Shown: positions 1-8,804, numbered from the stretch's first letter. The stretch: DNA of 64,000 nucleotides from JAFECT01 sp035551675 (GCA_035551675.1 DASZMV010000035.1:4541-68540); one strand, 5' to 3'. Made by a program: numbers and translations. The notes: a model not told the origin generated them from the sequence alone.

Positions 1-813
1 ATTGGCGCCCGGCTGGTTCAGCAGCAGCACGAAGTTGTGGTCCGAACCCGCCCAGTTTGCGCCCGCCGCGGCGGCCGCGAAGTTCGCGGCGGTCGGCTTG
101 GGGTATGTGCCCTGACGGCTCGCCACCAGGGTGGCCGGGATGTGGTTGGCGCGCGCGTAGATGTATTCGACGTAGCCGATCGAGCCGACCGTCTTCTGCA
201 CGAAGGCGGCGACGCCGGGGTTGCCCTTGCCGCCCAGGCCGCCCGGCCACTGCACGCTGTCGCTGGCGCCGACGGTGTGGGCGAACTGAGGGCTGAGACC
301 CGACAGGTACGAGGTGAACAGGAAGTTGGTGCCCGAGCCGTCCGAACGGTGGACGGTGGTGATCGGGATCGCCGGCAGGCGCAGGCCCGGGTTCAGCCTG
401 GCGATCCGCGAGTCGTTCCAGACCTTGATGTTGCCGAGGTAGATCTCGGCCAGCACCGGACCGGTCAGCTTCAGCTGTTCGTTGCCGACGCCCGGGATGT
501 TCACCGCCGGCACGATGCCGCCGATCACGGTCGGGAATTGGTAGAGTCCGTTGGCGGTCAGATCCGAGCCGTGCAGCGGCTTGTCAGAGGCGCCGAAGTC
601 GACGGTGCCGGCTTCGATCTGCTTGATGCCGCCGCCAGAGCCGATGCCCTGGTAGTTGATGCCGGTGCCGGTCGCCTTATAGGCCTCGGCCCACTTCTGA
701 TAGACCGGCTGCGGGAAGGTCGCGCCGGCGCCTGTGAGGGTTTCGGCCACGGCGGCGACCGCGACGCCCGCGCAAAGCGTCGCCGCGAGTGCGACTGCGA
801 GTTTTTTGAACAT
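1..813 (-). CDS. pstS: PstS-type periplasmic phosphate-binding protein, partial (cut by window start)
   Basis: The reading frame runs from an ATG at 813 off the left edge of the window, so the C-terminus is missing. It has a cleavable signal peptide (MFKKLAVALAATL, then an Ala/Val-rich stretch) and a mature part beginning LTGAGATFPQPVYQKW, the usual N-terminus of PstS. The phosphate-binding landmarks GSGGGIKQ, DFGASDKPL and HRSDGSGTNF are all present. PstS captures phosphate for the PstCAB ABC importer. An AGGAG lies just upstream of the ATG. A close paralogue (1003-2109) lies directly upstream in the same orientation, and the two are nearly identical over long stretches. This copy lacks the lipobox seen in the other, so it should be soluble in the periplasm. 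The rest of a pst operon may lie beyond the window. Confidence 0.93.
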   Translation of the reverse strand, partial: MFKKLAVALAATLCAGVAVAAVAETLTGAGATFPQPVYQKWAEAYKATGTGINYQGIGSGGGIKQIEAGTVDFGASDKPLHGSDLTANGLYQFPTVIGGIVPAVNIPGVGNEQLKLTGPVLAEIYLGNIKVWNDSRIARLNPGLRLPAIPITTVHRSDGSGTNFLFTSYLSGLSPQFAHTVGASDSVQWPGGLGGKGNPGVAAFVQKTVGSIGYVEYIYARANHIPATLVASRQGTYPKPTAANFAAAAAGANWAGSDHNFVLLLNQPGAN

Positions 814-944
814 CGAGAGAGCTCCTGGTACCAGCGATCCCCCAGACCGCCTGCCTGTTTGCGTGATAGGCGCCCTCTGCAACAATTCCACGACGGTTCG
901 CGGACATTCGTTCAACGATTGGGCTAAAGGCCCATGTCCAAACG

Positions 945-973
945 GAAAACGCGCGCCCCAGGGGAGCGCGCGT
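945..973 (-). terminator. Rho-independent terminator after the second pstS
   Basis: An 8-bp GC stem (arms 949-956 and 966-973) with three further G:C pairs towards the loop is followed, in minus-strand sense, by TTTT. It lies 30 nt after the stop codon of the 1003-2109 gene and upstream of the partial pstS, so the two pstS genes are probably separate transcripts or differ in expression level. Confidence 0.7.
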
Positions 974-1002
974 CGCCGAATTCGCCTGGTTGGGGCGGAA
1001 GG

Positions 1003-2109
1003 TTACTGCGCCGGCCAGACCGGCTTGCCGGAGTCGTCCTTCAACTGGTCGGCCCACTGCTTGCGGACCATGTCCTTCACCGCCTGGGGCAGCGGGACGT
1101 AGGCCAGGGTCGAGGCGGTGGCGTCGCCGTTGGTGTAGGCCCAGTCGAAGAACTTCAGCGCCCCGGCGGTGCGCGCGCCGTCCTTGGACGACTTGTGCAG
1201 CAGGATGAAGGTCGCGCCGGTGATCGGCCACGAATTGGCGCCCGGCTGGTTCAGCAGGATCAGGTAGTTGCCCAGGGCGTGGGTCCAGTCGGCGCCCGCG
1301 GCGGCGGCGGCGAAGTTGGCGGCCACCGGTTGCGGATACTGGCCGTCCTTGTTCTGCACCAGGGCGTACGGAATGTGGTTCTGCTGGGCGTAGATGTATT
1401 CGACGTAGCCGATCGAGCCGACCGTCTGCTTCACGAAGGCGGCGACGCCGGGGTTGCCCTTGCCGCCCAGGCCGCCCGGCCACTGCACGCTGTCGCTGGC
1501 GCCGACCTTGGTCTGGAAGGCGGGGCTAAGCGAGGACAGGTAGGTCGTGAACAGGAAGTTGGTGCCCGAGCCGTCGGAACGATGGACGGTGGTGATCGGG
1601 GTCGCCGGCAGCTTCACGCCCGGGTTCAGGGCGGTGATCTTGGGGTCGTTCCAGGTCTTGATGTTGCCGAGGTAGATGTCGGCCAGCACTTGGCCGGTCA
1701 GCTTCAGCTGGCCGGTCTGAACGCCCGGCAGGTTGATCGCCGGCACGATGCCGCCGATCACGGTCGGGAACTGGTAAAGGCCGTTCTTCTCGAGATCTTC
1801 CGGCTTCAGCGGTTTGTCCGAGGCGCCGAAATCGACCGTGCCGGCTTCGATCTGCTTGATGCCGCCGCCGGAGCCGATGGCCTGGTAGTTCAGACCGATG
1901 TTGGTCTTGGCCTTATAGTCCTCAGCCCACTTCGTGTAGACCGGCGCCGGGAAGGTCGCGCCCGCGCCCGTGACGTCGTTGCCCGAGGGGCCGGCCGCTT
2001 CGCCGCCCGCCGCATTATTCGTGGCGCCGCCCTTGGGTTGGCAGGCCGCCAGGGCCAGGGCGCCGACGGCGCAGGCCAGAACGGTGACAAAGACGCGTTT
2101 GGTGGTCAT
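1003..2109 (-). CDS. pstS: PstS-family phosphate ABC transporter substrate-binding lipoprotein
   Basis: This is a 368-residue phosphate-binding protein. The N-terminus carries a lipoprotein signal peptide ending in LALAAC, so the mature protein should be anchored through Cys in the inner or outer membrane. The mature region has GAGATFPAPVYTKW, GSGGGIKQIEAG, DFGASDKPL and HRSDGSGTNF, the PstS phosphate-binding segments. The start at 2109 is preferred over a start 21 codons upstream because it has GGAGG at good spacing and gives an intact signal peptide. The downstream neighbour (1-813) is a second PstS without a lipobox. A candidate Pho box lies upstream at 2196-2213. Which copy serves the high-affinity importer cannot be decided from sequence. 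Confidence 0.95.
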   Translation of the reverse strand: MTTKRVFVTVLACAVGALALAACQPKGGATNNAAGGEAAGPSGNDVTGAGATFPAPVYTKWAEDYKAKTNIGLNYQAIGSGGGIKQIEAGTVDFGASDKPLKPEDLEKNGLYQFPTVIGGIVPAINLPGVQTGQLKLTGQVLADIYLGNIKTWNDPKITALNPGVKLPATPITTVHRSDGSGTNFLFTTYLSSLSPAFQTKVGASDSVQWPGGLGGKGNPGVAAFVKQTVGSIGYVEYIYAQQNHIPYALVQNKDGQYPQPVAANFAAAAAGADWTHALGNYLILLNQPGANSWPITGATFILLHKSSKDGARTAGALKFFDWAYTNGDATASTLAYVPLPQAVKDMVRKQWADQLKDDSGKPVWPAQ

Positions 2110-2195
2110 GGGCGGTCCCTCCGGGGAGCGGCAATAGAGATGGAGCGCCCGCGGCCAGCCCGCGCGACGCACGGTCCCGGCCTTAGTCCTGGTCA

Positions 2196-2213
2196 GTGAC
2201 AGTTTGTTGAAAT
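2196..2213 (-). promoter_or_regulatory. Candidate Pho box upstream of pstS
   Basis: On the minus strand ATTTCAA-N4-CTGTCAC resembles two 7-bp PhoB half-sites spaced by 4 bp (consensus CTGTCAT). The second half is strong (6/7) and the first weak (4/7). It lies about 90 bp before the pstS start, where PhoB control would be expected. It may be chance. Confidence 0.35.
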
Positions 2214-2214
2214 C

Positions 2215-3753
2215 TTAGCGGTTACGGCCGCGGACCTGGCCCTGAAGCGTCCCGTCGCCGGCAGCGCCGCCTTCGCACATGCGGACTTCCGCGGAACTGC
2301 GGGGCGAACGGCAGTCGACCCACTCCGCCGGCTCGGCCGAACGGCGGCCGGCGGCTTCGGAGCGACCCGAGAGCGAGGCGCGGATCGCCCGGATGGCGCC
2401 CTGCCACGGCGGCGCACCGTCGCCATCGTCGCGCTCCACGTGATGGCTGCGAGACCGCGTGAGCGCCGCGAACTGCTGGTGGGGCGCCCTGTGCGGCGCG
2501 GCATGGTCGTCCCGGCGGGCGAAGTGATCTTCAGCGAAGCGCTCCCGGACGTGCTGGAATTTCGCCCGCGCCGCGACACGGGTGAGGTGCGGGTGTTCCT
2601 CCGGCGGCGTGATATGCACGCGGGCCTTCACCAGCCTGGGCGGCGCGGCGTGGACTCGCGCGGAGACCGTTTCGAGACGCGGGTGGGGGCTACGGCGCGA
2701 GACCGGCTCGGCGCGGGCCTTCATCAGCCTCGGCGAAAGCATGACCACGTGCGGCGCGGGCGTCCTGTGCGTCACGCGGACCGTGGGCGCGACCGGCTGG
2801 AAGACGGGCGCTGCGCGGACCTTAGGCATGGCGACCGCGTGCACCGCCTTGCCCAGGGCCTTGGACGGCGGCGGGGCTTCCACCGGCGCTTCGACGGGCG
2901 CCTCGTGCGGGCTGACGGCCGCGGGAAGCGGCGTCGCGGCGTTGGCCGCCACCTGCATGTGGACGGCGCTGGGCGCGGCCTGGGAGACCTCGCCGGCAAG
3001 GCGGTGGATGTCGAGCACGCGGGCGCCGGGGTCGCCGTCGGCGCCGATCACGGCGCGGGCCGCGGTCAGCTCCCGCGACGCGGCGTCGGTGAAATAGCTT
3101 CCTGCGGGCGGCGCGCCGTCGGTCAGCTTGCGCTGCAGCGCCTCGCCGTAGGCGTCGGCGGCGATGCAGAAGTCCAGCGTCGCATAGCTGGGCGCCGACT
3201 TCAGGCCGGCGAAACAGTCCATCGACTGGCGCACCACGCCCGACAGACCCTCGGAGCGATAGACCGCCCCAACCTTCGCAAAGGCGCTGGAGACCTGCTC
3301 GCGGTCCGGCGGCTGGTATTCGGTGAAGGGGCGCGCCTCGACCGTGGCCACTGCGGGGTTGGCGGCGACGGCGGCGGCTTGCCTGGCGGCGGCGAGCGAG
3401 GTCTCGGCGGCGGTCGGCAGGTGGTGGACCTGCGCGTGCATGGCGTTGACCACGCCCACGGCGACGGCCCCGCCGACCGCGGCGGTGACCACCACGGCCG
3501 CGGCGATGCGGCCAGGCCGCTGGATCTTGAGCTTGGACGCGGGCTTGTGCGCGGGTCGCGGCGCGTAGGGCCGGACGTCGAGCGTGAGGGGATCCCCGTC
3601 CACCGGGGCGGCCGCCTGCGGCTGGGCTTCGCCGTCGTCGGCGAGCACCGGCTCCAGCCGCTCGGAAACGGACTTACGCTTCCGCGAAACGGAATTGCTG
3701 TCGGAGCCGCCCGAATCTCCACCCGGGCCCCGATCTGGGCCTCGACGCGCCAT
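2215..3753 (-). CDS. Unrecognised membrane-anchored Ala/Pro/His-rich protein
   Basis: I do not recognise this 512-residue protein. An Arg/Gly-rich cytoplasmic head of about 75 residues is followed by a single hydrophobic segment near residues 83-105 (IAAAVVVTAAVGGAVAVGVV). After it comes a roughly 130-residue part that may be folded and contains two Cys (SMDCFAGL and LDFCIAAD). The last half is low-complexity, rich in Ala, Pro, Arg and His, with repeated VEAPVEAP and many HxxR-type clusters. The topology suggests a bitopic inner-membrane protein with a disordered periplasmic tail. The start at 3753 is favoured over one 7 codons upstream because GGGAG precedes it. It stands alone between pstS and infC. 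The long antisense frame here is a GC-rich shadow. Confidence 0.75.
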   Translation of the reverse strand: MARRGPDRGPGGDSGGSDSNSVSRKRKSVSERLEPVLADDGEAQPQAAAPVDGDPLTLDVRPYAPRPAHKPASKLKIQRPGRIAAAVVVTAAVGGAVAVGVVNAMHAQVHHLPTAAETSLAAARQAAAVAANPAVATVEARPFTEYQPPDREQVSSAFAKVGAVYRSEGLSGVVRQSMDCFAGLKSAPSYATLDFCIAADAYGEALQRKLTDGAPPAGSYFTDAASRELTAARAVIGADGDPGARVLDIHRLAGEVSQAAPSAVHMQVAANAATPLPAAVSPHEAPVEAPVEAPPPSKALGKAVHAVAMPKVRAAPVFQPVAPTVRVTHRTPAPHVVMLSPRLMKARAEPVSRRSPHPRLETVSARVHAAPPRLVKARVHITPPEEHPHLTRVAARAKFQHVRERFAEDHFARRDDHAAPHRAPHQQFAALTRSRSHHVERDDGDGAPPWQGAIRAIRASLSGRSEAAGRRSAEPAEWVDCRSPRSSAEVRMCEGGAAGDGTLQGQVRGRNR

Positions 3754-3936
3754 ACGCGATCTCCCGAGGCGCACGCATACTGCCGCCGCCCCTAATCATC
3801 CTGGCCCCTGCTGGATTCATGACTCTTTCCAGGCGAATCTTCAACCGCGACCGATCGCGCCAAAGGCTTGCGGCCTGCGCACGCGCACGCCTTGTGACCG
3901 AAAAAGCGCTCACCGCCGTCTTAACCAACGCCCAAT

Positions 3937-3967
3937 GAAAAACGCCGCCGGGCGGCCCCGACGGCGT
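3937..3967 (-). terminator. Rho-independent terminator after infC
   Basis: The 6-bp arms 3942-3947 and 3962-3967 enclose further GC pairing. In minus-strand sense they are followed by TTTTT (3937-3941). The structure begins about 25 nt after the infC stop codon. Confidence 0.75.
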
Positions 3968-3992
3968 CTAGCTAGATCAATTGCGAGGGCGT

Positions 3993-4514
3993 TCAGCGCG
4001 GGGCCAGGATCATGATCATCTGGCGGCCTTCCATGCGAGGCTCGTACTCGACCTTGGCCACCGGATCGAAGTCCGACTTCACCTGCTGCAGCAGGCGCAT
4101 GCCGAGTTCGGGGTGGGCCATCTCACGACCGCGGAAGCGCAGGGTGACCTTCACCTTGTCGCCTTCCTCGAAGAAGCGGTGCATGGCCTTGGCCTTCACC
4201 TCGTAGTCGTGTCGGTCGATATTGGGGCGCAGCTTGATCTCTTTGGTCTCGACGACCTTCTGCCGCTTGCGCGCCTCGGCCTTCTTCTTCTGCTCCTGGA
4301 AGCGGAACTTGCCGTAGTCGAGAATCTTGCAGACCGGCGGATCGGCCGTGGGCACGATCTCCACCAAATCGAGGCCCGCCTCCTCGGCGGCCTCCAGGGC
4401 GGAAGGGGTCGGCATGACGCCTTGCTTCTCGCCGTTTTGATCAATGAGCAGAACGCGGGGTGCGCGGATATCCTGGTTCATGCGCGGCCCGTCCTTGACG
4501 GGAGGCGCTTGCAT
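3993..4514 (-). CDS. infC: Translation initiation factor IF-3
   Basis: This 173-residue protein is of normal family length. It binds the 30S subunit, blocks premature 50S joining and checks the initiator codon. The N-domain carries RVLLIDQNGEKQGV, then DLVEIVPTADPPVCKILDYGKF, a Lys/Arg-rich linker (QEQKKKAEARKRQK), and a C-domain with KVKVTLRFRGREM. The ATG at 4514 (MQAPPVKDGPR) is chosen because alphaproteobacterial IF-3 proteins commonly begin this way. A longer TTG-initiated form and a shorter form starting at 4481 are possible. No strong Shine-Dalgarno is visible, which would suit the known autoregulation of infC. The neighbouring rpmI/rplT genes often found beside infC are absent here. 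Confidence 0.95.
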   Translation of the reverse strand: MQAPPVKDGPRMNQDIRAPRVLLIDQNGEKQGVMPTPSALEAAEEAGLDLVEIVPTADPPVCKILDYGKFRFQEQKKKAEARKRQKVVETKEIKLRPNIDRHDYEVKAKAMHRFFEEGDKVKVTLRFRGREMAHPELGMRLLQQVKSDFDPVAKVEYEPRMEGRQMIMILAPR

Positions 4515-4634
4515 GGGACGACGAATAGGGATCGACTCCTGAGGCTGTTGATAGGCTGCGGACACACGCAAATACGCGACGTTCGCCGCTTCCGGCGTCC
4601 GCTTGGCTTTATATGACCGCCGGTTCCCTTGGGA

Positions 4635-5600
4635 TCAAGCGCGACCGAGCAAGCTTTCGGCCGCCGAAACCACGTCAGCCAAAGATAAATCCGTCAGTTG
4701 TTCTTGCCGCAACACCTCGACCCGGGCCCCCCGGGGCGCACTGAGCTTGGGATCGGAGTCGGCCGAGAACAGGCAAAGCGTGGGCGCGCCTGCCGCCGCG
4801 AGGATATGGGTCGGCCCGGTATCGTTGCCCACCACCACGGCCGCCTGAGCCCCCAGCGCGGCGATCTCGAGGAAACCGGTCTGGCCGGTCAGGTCCCGGG
4901 CGGCGGGCATCTGGTCCGCCAGGGGCGTCTCCTGCGGCCCGCCGATCACACCCACGTCGAGTCCCTTTTCCCGCAGCGCCTCGGCCAGGGCGGCATAGTG
5001 CTCCACCGGCCAGCGCTTGCCCGGCCGGTGCGCCGATCCGCCGGGGACCAGAAGCGCGTAAGGCAGGGTCAGGCAGAACCGCTCGGGGGCGCCGGCCAGC
5101 TCGGGACGCCTGGCCGCCCAGCTCAGGTCCGGCGGCGGGGCGCAACCCGGCGAGACGTCGACCTCGGGCCAGATGCCGGCGTCCTTCAGCTGGTCCGCCT
5201 TGGCCTCCAGCGCGTGCATGTCGTCGCGCTCGGGATTGCGATGCGGGTGCGAGGCGCCGCGTGCGACGCCCGACCACTGCGGCTTGGGGTTCATCAGCCG
5301 GTAGAGCGCCGAGGTGCGGTCGTTGGTCTGCAGGTCGTAGACGCGGTCGTAGCGTTGTTTCGAAAGCCGCCGCGCCAGCGCGAACCCGCCGAACAATCCC
5401 TTCGGTCGACCGCCAGGATCGACGCGATCGACGTAGGGGCTGGCCGCGAAGAAATCCGCATACGGCGGCGTCGTGAGCACGGTGATCTCCGCGTCGGGAT
5501 GCGCTTCGCGAATGCGTTTCATCGGCGCCATGGCGATGACCACGTCGCCGAGCGCGGAGAGTTTGATCACCAGGATGCGCTGCGTGGGCAAGCTGGTCAT
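4635..5600 (-). CDS. GT9-family glycosyltransferase (ADP-heptose:LPS heptosyltransferase-like)
   Basis: This 321-residue protein has the GT9/WaaF layout. The N-terminal Rossmann half opens with ILVIKLSALGDVVIAMAPMKRIR, the usual acceptor-side motif. The C-terminal half has LVPGGSAHRPGKRWP and the nucleotide-sugar motif VVGNDTGPTHILAAAG. These enzymes add heptose or related sugars to the LPS core at the cytoplasmic face of the inner membrane. The start at 5600 overlaps the stop of the upstream GT4 gene in an ATGA, so the two are translationally coupled. A longer frame through the GT4 gene exists but is a shadow. The exact donor and acceptor cannot be read from sequence. Confidence 0.88.
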   Translation of the reverse strand: MTSLPTQRILVIKLSALGDVVIAMAPMKRIREAHPDAEITVLTTPPYADFFAASPYVDRVDPGGRPKGLFGGFALARRLSKQRYDRVYDLQTNDRTSALYRLMNPKPQWSGVARGASHPHRNPERDDMHALEAKADQLKDAGIWPEVDVSPGCAPPPDLSWAARRPELAGAPERFCLTLPYALLVPGGSAHRPGKRWPVEHYAALAEALREKGLDVGVIGGPQETPLADQMPAARDLTGQTGFLEIAALGAQAAVVVGNDTGPTHILAAAGAPTLCLFSADSDPKLSAPRGARVEVLRQEQLTDLSLADVVSAAESLLGRA

Positions 5601-6763
5601 CGACGCCCCTCCAGCACGCGCGCATAGACGTCGAGCGTGGCGCCGGTCATCGCCTCGACCGAATAGAGGTCGCGCACGCGGGCACGGCCCTTCGCGCCCA
5701 TCTCGGCGCGCGTCTGCGGGCCCGCGTCGATCGCCTGTTCCAGTATGAGCGCGAGCGCTTCGGGATCGCCCGGCGTCGCCAGCCAGCCGGTTTCTCCAGG
5801 CACGACGGTTTCCTTCAAGCCGCCGAGCGCGGAGGCGACAACCGGCACGCCCATGGCCTGCGGCTCTACGGCGGTGCGGCCGAAGGTTTCCGGCACGGTC
5901 GAGGGCGCCGCAACGATGTCGGCGATCAGATAGGCCGCGGGCATGTCTTCGCAGTGGCCATAGAGGCGCACCACGTCGGTGAGGCCCGCGTCGTGAATGG
6001 CGTGCTCGACCTCGATGCGATAGGCGCTGCGGCCCTGGTCGTCGCCGACCAGCAGCACTTCGAAGTCGTTGCGGCCGCGCGCCTTCATCCGCGCCGCCGC
6101 TTGCACCAACACGAGTTGACCCTTCAGCCGCGTGAAGCGGCCCGGCAACAGAATCTTCACCCGGCGATCGTCGAGGTCGATGCGCCACGCGGCGCGAAGT
6201 TGTTCGACTCTGCGCGGCGACACCGCGCTCGCATCGAAGCGGTCGAGATCGACCCCACGCGGAATGGTGACCACCTTCTCGCGACGCACGCGGTGCTGGG
6301 ACAGCAGGTGCTCGCGCGTGAAGGCGGAGTTGGCGATCACCACCGATCCGCGCGTCATGATCGAGTTGTACCAGCGCTTCCACGGCGACTTCGCGGGATA
6401 GGCGCCGTGATAGGTGGCCACCATCACCGCGTCGGTGCGATGCGCCGCGAGCCAGGCGCTGAACGCGGGCGCGCGCGAACGGACGTGGATGACGTCCACC
6501 TGTTCGTTGCGGATCAGATCGGCCAGGCGATCGCCGTTGGACACGATCTCGAACGGGTTCTTGCTGTGCACCGGCAGCTGCACGAACTCGCCGCCCGAGG
6601 CGCGCAGCCGCTCGACCATGCGGCCTCCGCGCGAAGCCACGATGGCGCGGCCGCCGGCACGCACCACCGCGGCGGCCACGTCCAGGGTCGACTGCTCCGC
6701 CCCGCCGGTGTCGAGGTCGGGGACCACTTGCAGAAGCGTGAAGTTCGGGGGAAGCGTCGCCAA
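5597..6763 (-). CDS. GT4-family glycosyltransferase
   Basis: This 388-residue GT-B enzyme has an N-terminal acceptor domain (LLQVVPDLDTGGAEQSTLD) and a C-terminal donor domain with ILLPGRFTRLKGQ and the E-x7-E type motif PETFGRTAVEPQAMGVPVVAS. It should transfer a sugar from a nucleotide donor during LPS or glycolipid synthesis. The only sensible start is a TTG at 6763, with AGGGCGAG upstream. It is the first gene of a two-gene operon with the GT9 gene. SqdX-type sulfoquinovosyltransferases also belong to GT4, and an SqdB-like gene lies 800 bp away, but nothing in the sequence proves that substrate. Confidence 0.88.
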   Translation of the reverse strand: MATLPPNFTLLQVVPDLDTGGAEQSTLDVAAAVVRAGGRAIVASRGGRMVERLRASGGEFVQLPVHSKNPFEIVSNGDRLADLIRNEQVDVIHVRSRAPAFSAWLAAHRTDAVMVATYHGAYPAKSPWKRWYNSIMTRGSVVIANSAFTREHLLSQHRVRREKVVTIPRGVDLDRFDASAVSPRRVEQLRAAWRIDLDDRRVKILLPGRFTRLKGQLVLVQAAARMKARGRNDFEVLLVGDDQGRSAYRIEVEHAIHDAGLTDVVRLYGHCEDMPAAYLIADIVAAPSTVPETFGRTAVEPQAMGVPVVASALGGLKETVVPGETGWLATPGDPEALALILEQAIDAGPQTRAEMGAKGRARVRDLYSVEAMTGATLDVYARVLEGRR

Positions 6764-6822
6764 ACTGTTCGTCTCGCCCTATGCGGGAGACTCACGATTA
6801 GAGGATGGGGAGCGCGCGCGCC

Positions 6823-7581
6823 ATGGTCGGGTCCGAAACCTCCGGTCGTCTGGACCGCAAGGGCAGCGAACAGATCGCCTGGCGCCGGCGCGCGGGGCCG
6901 GGGCCGACGGTGCTCTGGCTGGGCGGCTTCCGTTCCGACATGGGCGGGACCAAGGCCGATGCGCTCGACCGGGCGGCCGAGACCCACGGCTGGGACTATG
7001 TGCGCTTCGACTACTACGCCCACGGCGAATCGAGCGGGGATTGGGCGCTGGCCACCATCGGCCACTGGCGCGAGGACGCGCTCGCGGTGATAGACCGGCT
7101 CACCGACGGCCCCCTGGTTCTGGTCGGCTCCTCCATGGGCGGCTGGATCGCGTGCCTCGCGGCGCTGGCGCGGCCGGAACGGGTGAAGGCCATGGTGCTG
7201 ATCGCGCCGGCGCCCGATTTCACGGAGCTGCTCATGAAGCCGCGCCTCTCGCCGGAAGCGCTGGCGGCGATCGAGCGGCGCGGGGAATGGATCGAGACCA
7301 GCGGCTACGAAGGCCCCTATGCGATCACCCGCAAATTCCTCGACGACGGCCGCGACTGGCAGATTCTCGGCGGCCCGATCGCCGTCCACGTCCCCGTGCG
7401 CATCCTGCAGGGCCAGCTCGACCCGGACGTGCCGTGGACGCACGCGCTGAAACTCGCCGATCAACTGGCGACGCAGGACGTCGTGTTCAGCCTGATCAAG
7501 GACGGCGACCACCGGCTGTCGTCGCCGGCGAATCTTCGGCGCATCACCGGCGCGGTCAGCGAAGCGGTGAACCTGATCTAG
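6823..7581 (+). CDS. Alpha/beta-hydrolase (ABHD10/palmitoyl-thioesterase-like)
   Basis: This 252-residue protein has an alpha/beta-hydrolase fold. The oxyanion strand LWLGGFRSDMGG is followed by the nucleophile elbow GSSMGG (Ser), then LQGQLDPDVPW (Asp) and KDGDHRLSS (His), which complete the triad. The pattern FRSDM.G.KA near the N-terminus and YGEHS-like FDYYAHGESSG recall the ABHD10 group of small esterases/thioesterases. ATG 6823 is preferred because GGGAG lies about 10 nt upstream; ATG 6805 is possible. It is divergent from the GT4 gene, and its stop overlaps that of the convergent sqdB-like gene. The substrate is unknown. Confidence 0.87.
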   Translation: MVGSETSGRLDRKGSEQIAWRRRAGPGPTVLWLGGFRSDMGGTKADALDRAAETHGWDYVRFDYYAHGESSGDWALATIGHWREDALAVIDRLTDGPLVLVGSSMGGWIACLAALARPERVKAMVLIAPAPDFTELLMKPRLSPEALAAIERRGEWIETSGYEGPYAITRKFLDDGRDWQILGGPIAVHVPVRILQGQLDPDVPWTHALKLADQLATQDVVFSLIKDGDHRLSSPANLRRITGAVSEAVNLI

Positions 7582-8804
7582 GCCGCGCCGCCTTCGACCG
7601 CCTTCAGATCGGGCCGCGTCGCCGCTTCCGCCGCGGCTGCGCGCTCGGCGTTCCAATGCGATACGCAAGGAACCTTGGTCAGGTCCGCGCGGCCGGCGTA
7701 GCGCTTTGCGATCTCGGTGGATTCCTGCAGCAGGCCTTCCTGCAGCGTGATCGGCTTGAGACCCAGACCCAGAAACTTCTGGTTCAGCACCACCAGATCG
7801 TTCTCGTCGGCTTCGTTGCGCGGGTTGGTGACCTGATGCACTTCCGCGCCCGTCAGTTCACTGATCATGCGCGCGAGATCGCGCACGCGCCAGCACTCGG
7901 TCATCTGGTTCAGGATGTTCACGCGGTCGCCGCGCTTTGGCGGATTGTCGAGCGCGAGCTGAATGCAGCGCACCGTGTCCTGGATGTGAATGAAGGCGCG
8001 GGTCTGGCCGCCCGACCCGTGCACGGTGAGCGGATAACCGACCGCGGCCTGCATCAGGAAACGATTGAGCACCGTGCCGTAATCGCCATCGTAATCGAAC
8101 CGGTTGATCAGGCGCTCGTCGAGGCGCGTCTCTTCGGTCTGGGTGCCCCACACGATGCCCTGGTGCAGGTCGGTGATCCGCAGGCGGTCGTTCTTCGCAT
8201 AGAACTGGAAGAGCATCGCGTCCTGGGTCTTGGTCATGTGGTAGATCGACCCGGGATTGGGCGGGAACAGAATCTCCTGCTCCTTCGGCCCGGCGTCGGT
8301 GTCGACCACCACCTTCAGATAGCCCTCCGGAATCTTCAGGCCGGCGGTGCCGTAGCCGTAGACCCCCATGGTGCCCAGGTGCGCGAGATGGATGTCGAGG
8401 CCGCTGTCGACGATCGCAGCCAGGAGATGGTTGGTGGCGTTGATGTTGTTGTCGACGGTGTAGAGCTTGTGCCGCGCCGACTTCATCGAATAGGGCGCCG
8501 CGCGCTGTTCGGCGAAGTGGACCACCGCGTTCGGCTTCCAGCTCTTCAGCAAGCCGAGCAGGCGGTCGTATTCCTTGCCCACGGTGATGTCGTGGAACTG
8601 GATGTCGCGACCCGACACCTCGCGCCAGGCCTTGCGGCGCTCGCCGACTGCGGCGATCGGGGTCAGCGACTGAACCTCGAGCTCGATGTCGATGGTCCGC
8701 CGCGACAGGTTGTCGACGATGGCCACGTCCCAGCCGGCGGCCGACAGGTGTAGCGCCGTGGGCCAGCCGCAGAAGCCGTCTCCGCCCAGGATCAGTACTC
8801 GCAT
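7578..8804 (-). CDS. sqdB: UDP-sulfoquinovose synthase-like NAD-dependent epimerase (SqdB/SQD1 family)
   Basis: This 408-residue short-chain dehydrogenase-type protein begins MRVLILGGDGFCGWPTALHL. That GGDG.CGW variant of the GxxGxxG motif is typical of SQD1/SqdB. Other family marks are VHFAEQRAAPYSM, LGTMGVYGYG, YHMTK (the catalytic Tyr-x3-Lys), HQGIVWG and GGQTRAFIHIQDT. SqdB makes UDP-sulfoquinovose from UDP-glucose and sulfite, the head-group donor for sulfolipid. The gene is followed upstream (minus sense) by galU, which makes the UDP-glucose substrate, 93 bp away. The ATG at 8804 starts directly at the Rossmann motif; an ATG at 8819 is an alternative. The assignment rests on motif memory; a related 4,6-dehydratase or epimerase of unknown product remains possible. 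Confidence 0.85.
   Translation of the reverse strand: MRVLILGGDGFCGWPTALHLSAAGWDVAIVDNLSRRTIDIELEVQSLTPIAAVGERRKAWREVSGRDIQFHDITVGKEYDRLLGLLKSWKPNAVVHFAEQRAAPYSMKSARHKLYTVDNNINATNHLLAAIVDSGLDIHLAHLGTMGVYGYGTAGLKIPEGYLKVVVDTDAGPKEQEILFPPNPGSIYHMTKTQDAMLFQFYAKNDRLRITDLHQGIVWGTQTEETRLDERLINRFDYDGDYGTVLNRFLMQAAVGYPLTVHGSGGQTRAFIHIQDTVRCIQLALDNPPKRGDRVNILNQMTECWRVRDLARMISELTGAEVHQVTNPRNEADENDLVVLNQKFLGLGLKPITLQEGLLQESTEIAKRYAGRADLTKVPCVSHWNAERAAAAEAATRPDLKAVEGGAA

Noticed and set aside
1..2109. Frameshifted or fused single pstS
   Set aside because: Each copy has its own signal peptide, ribosome site and intact reading frame; they are two genes.
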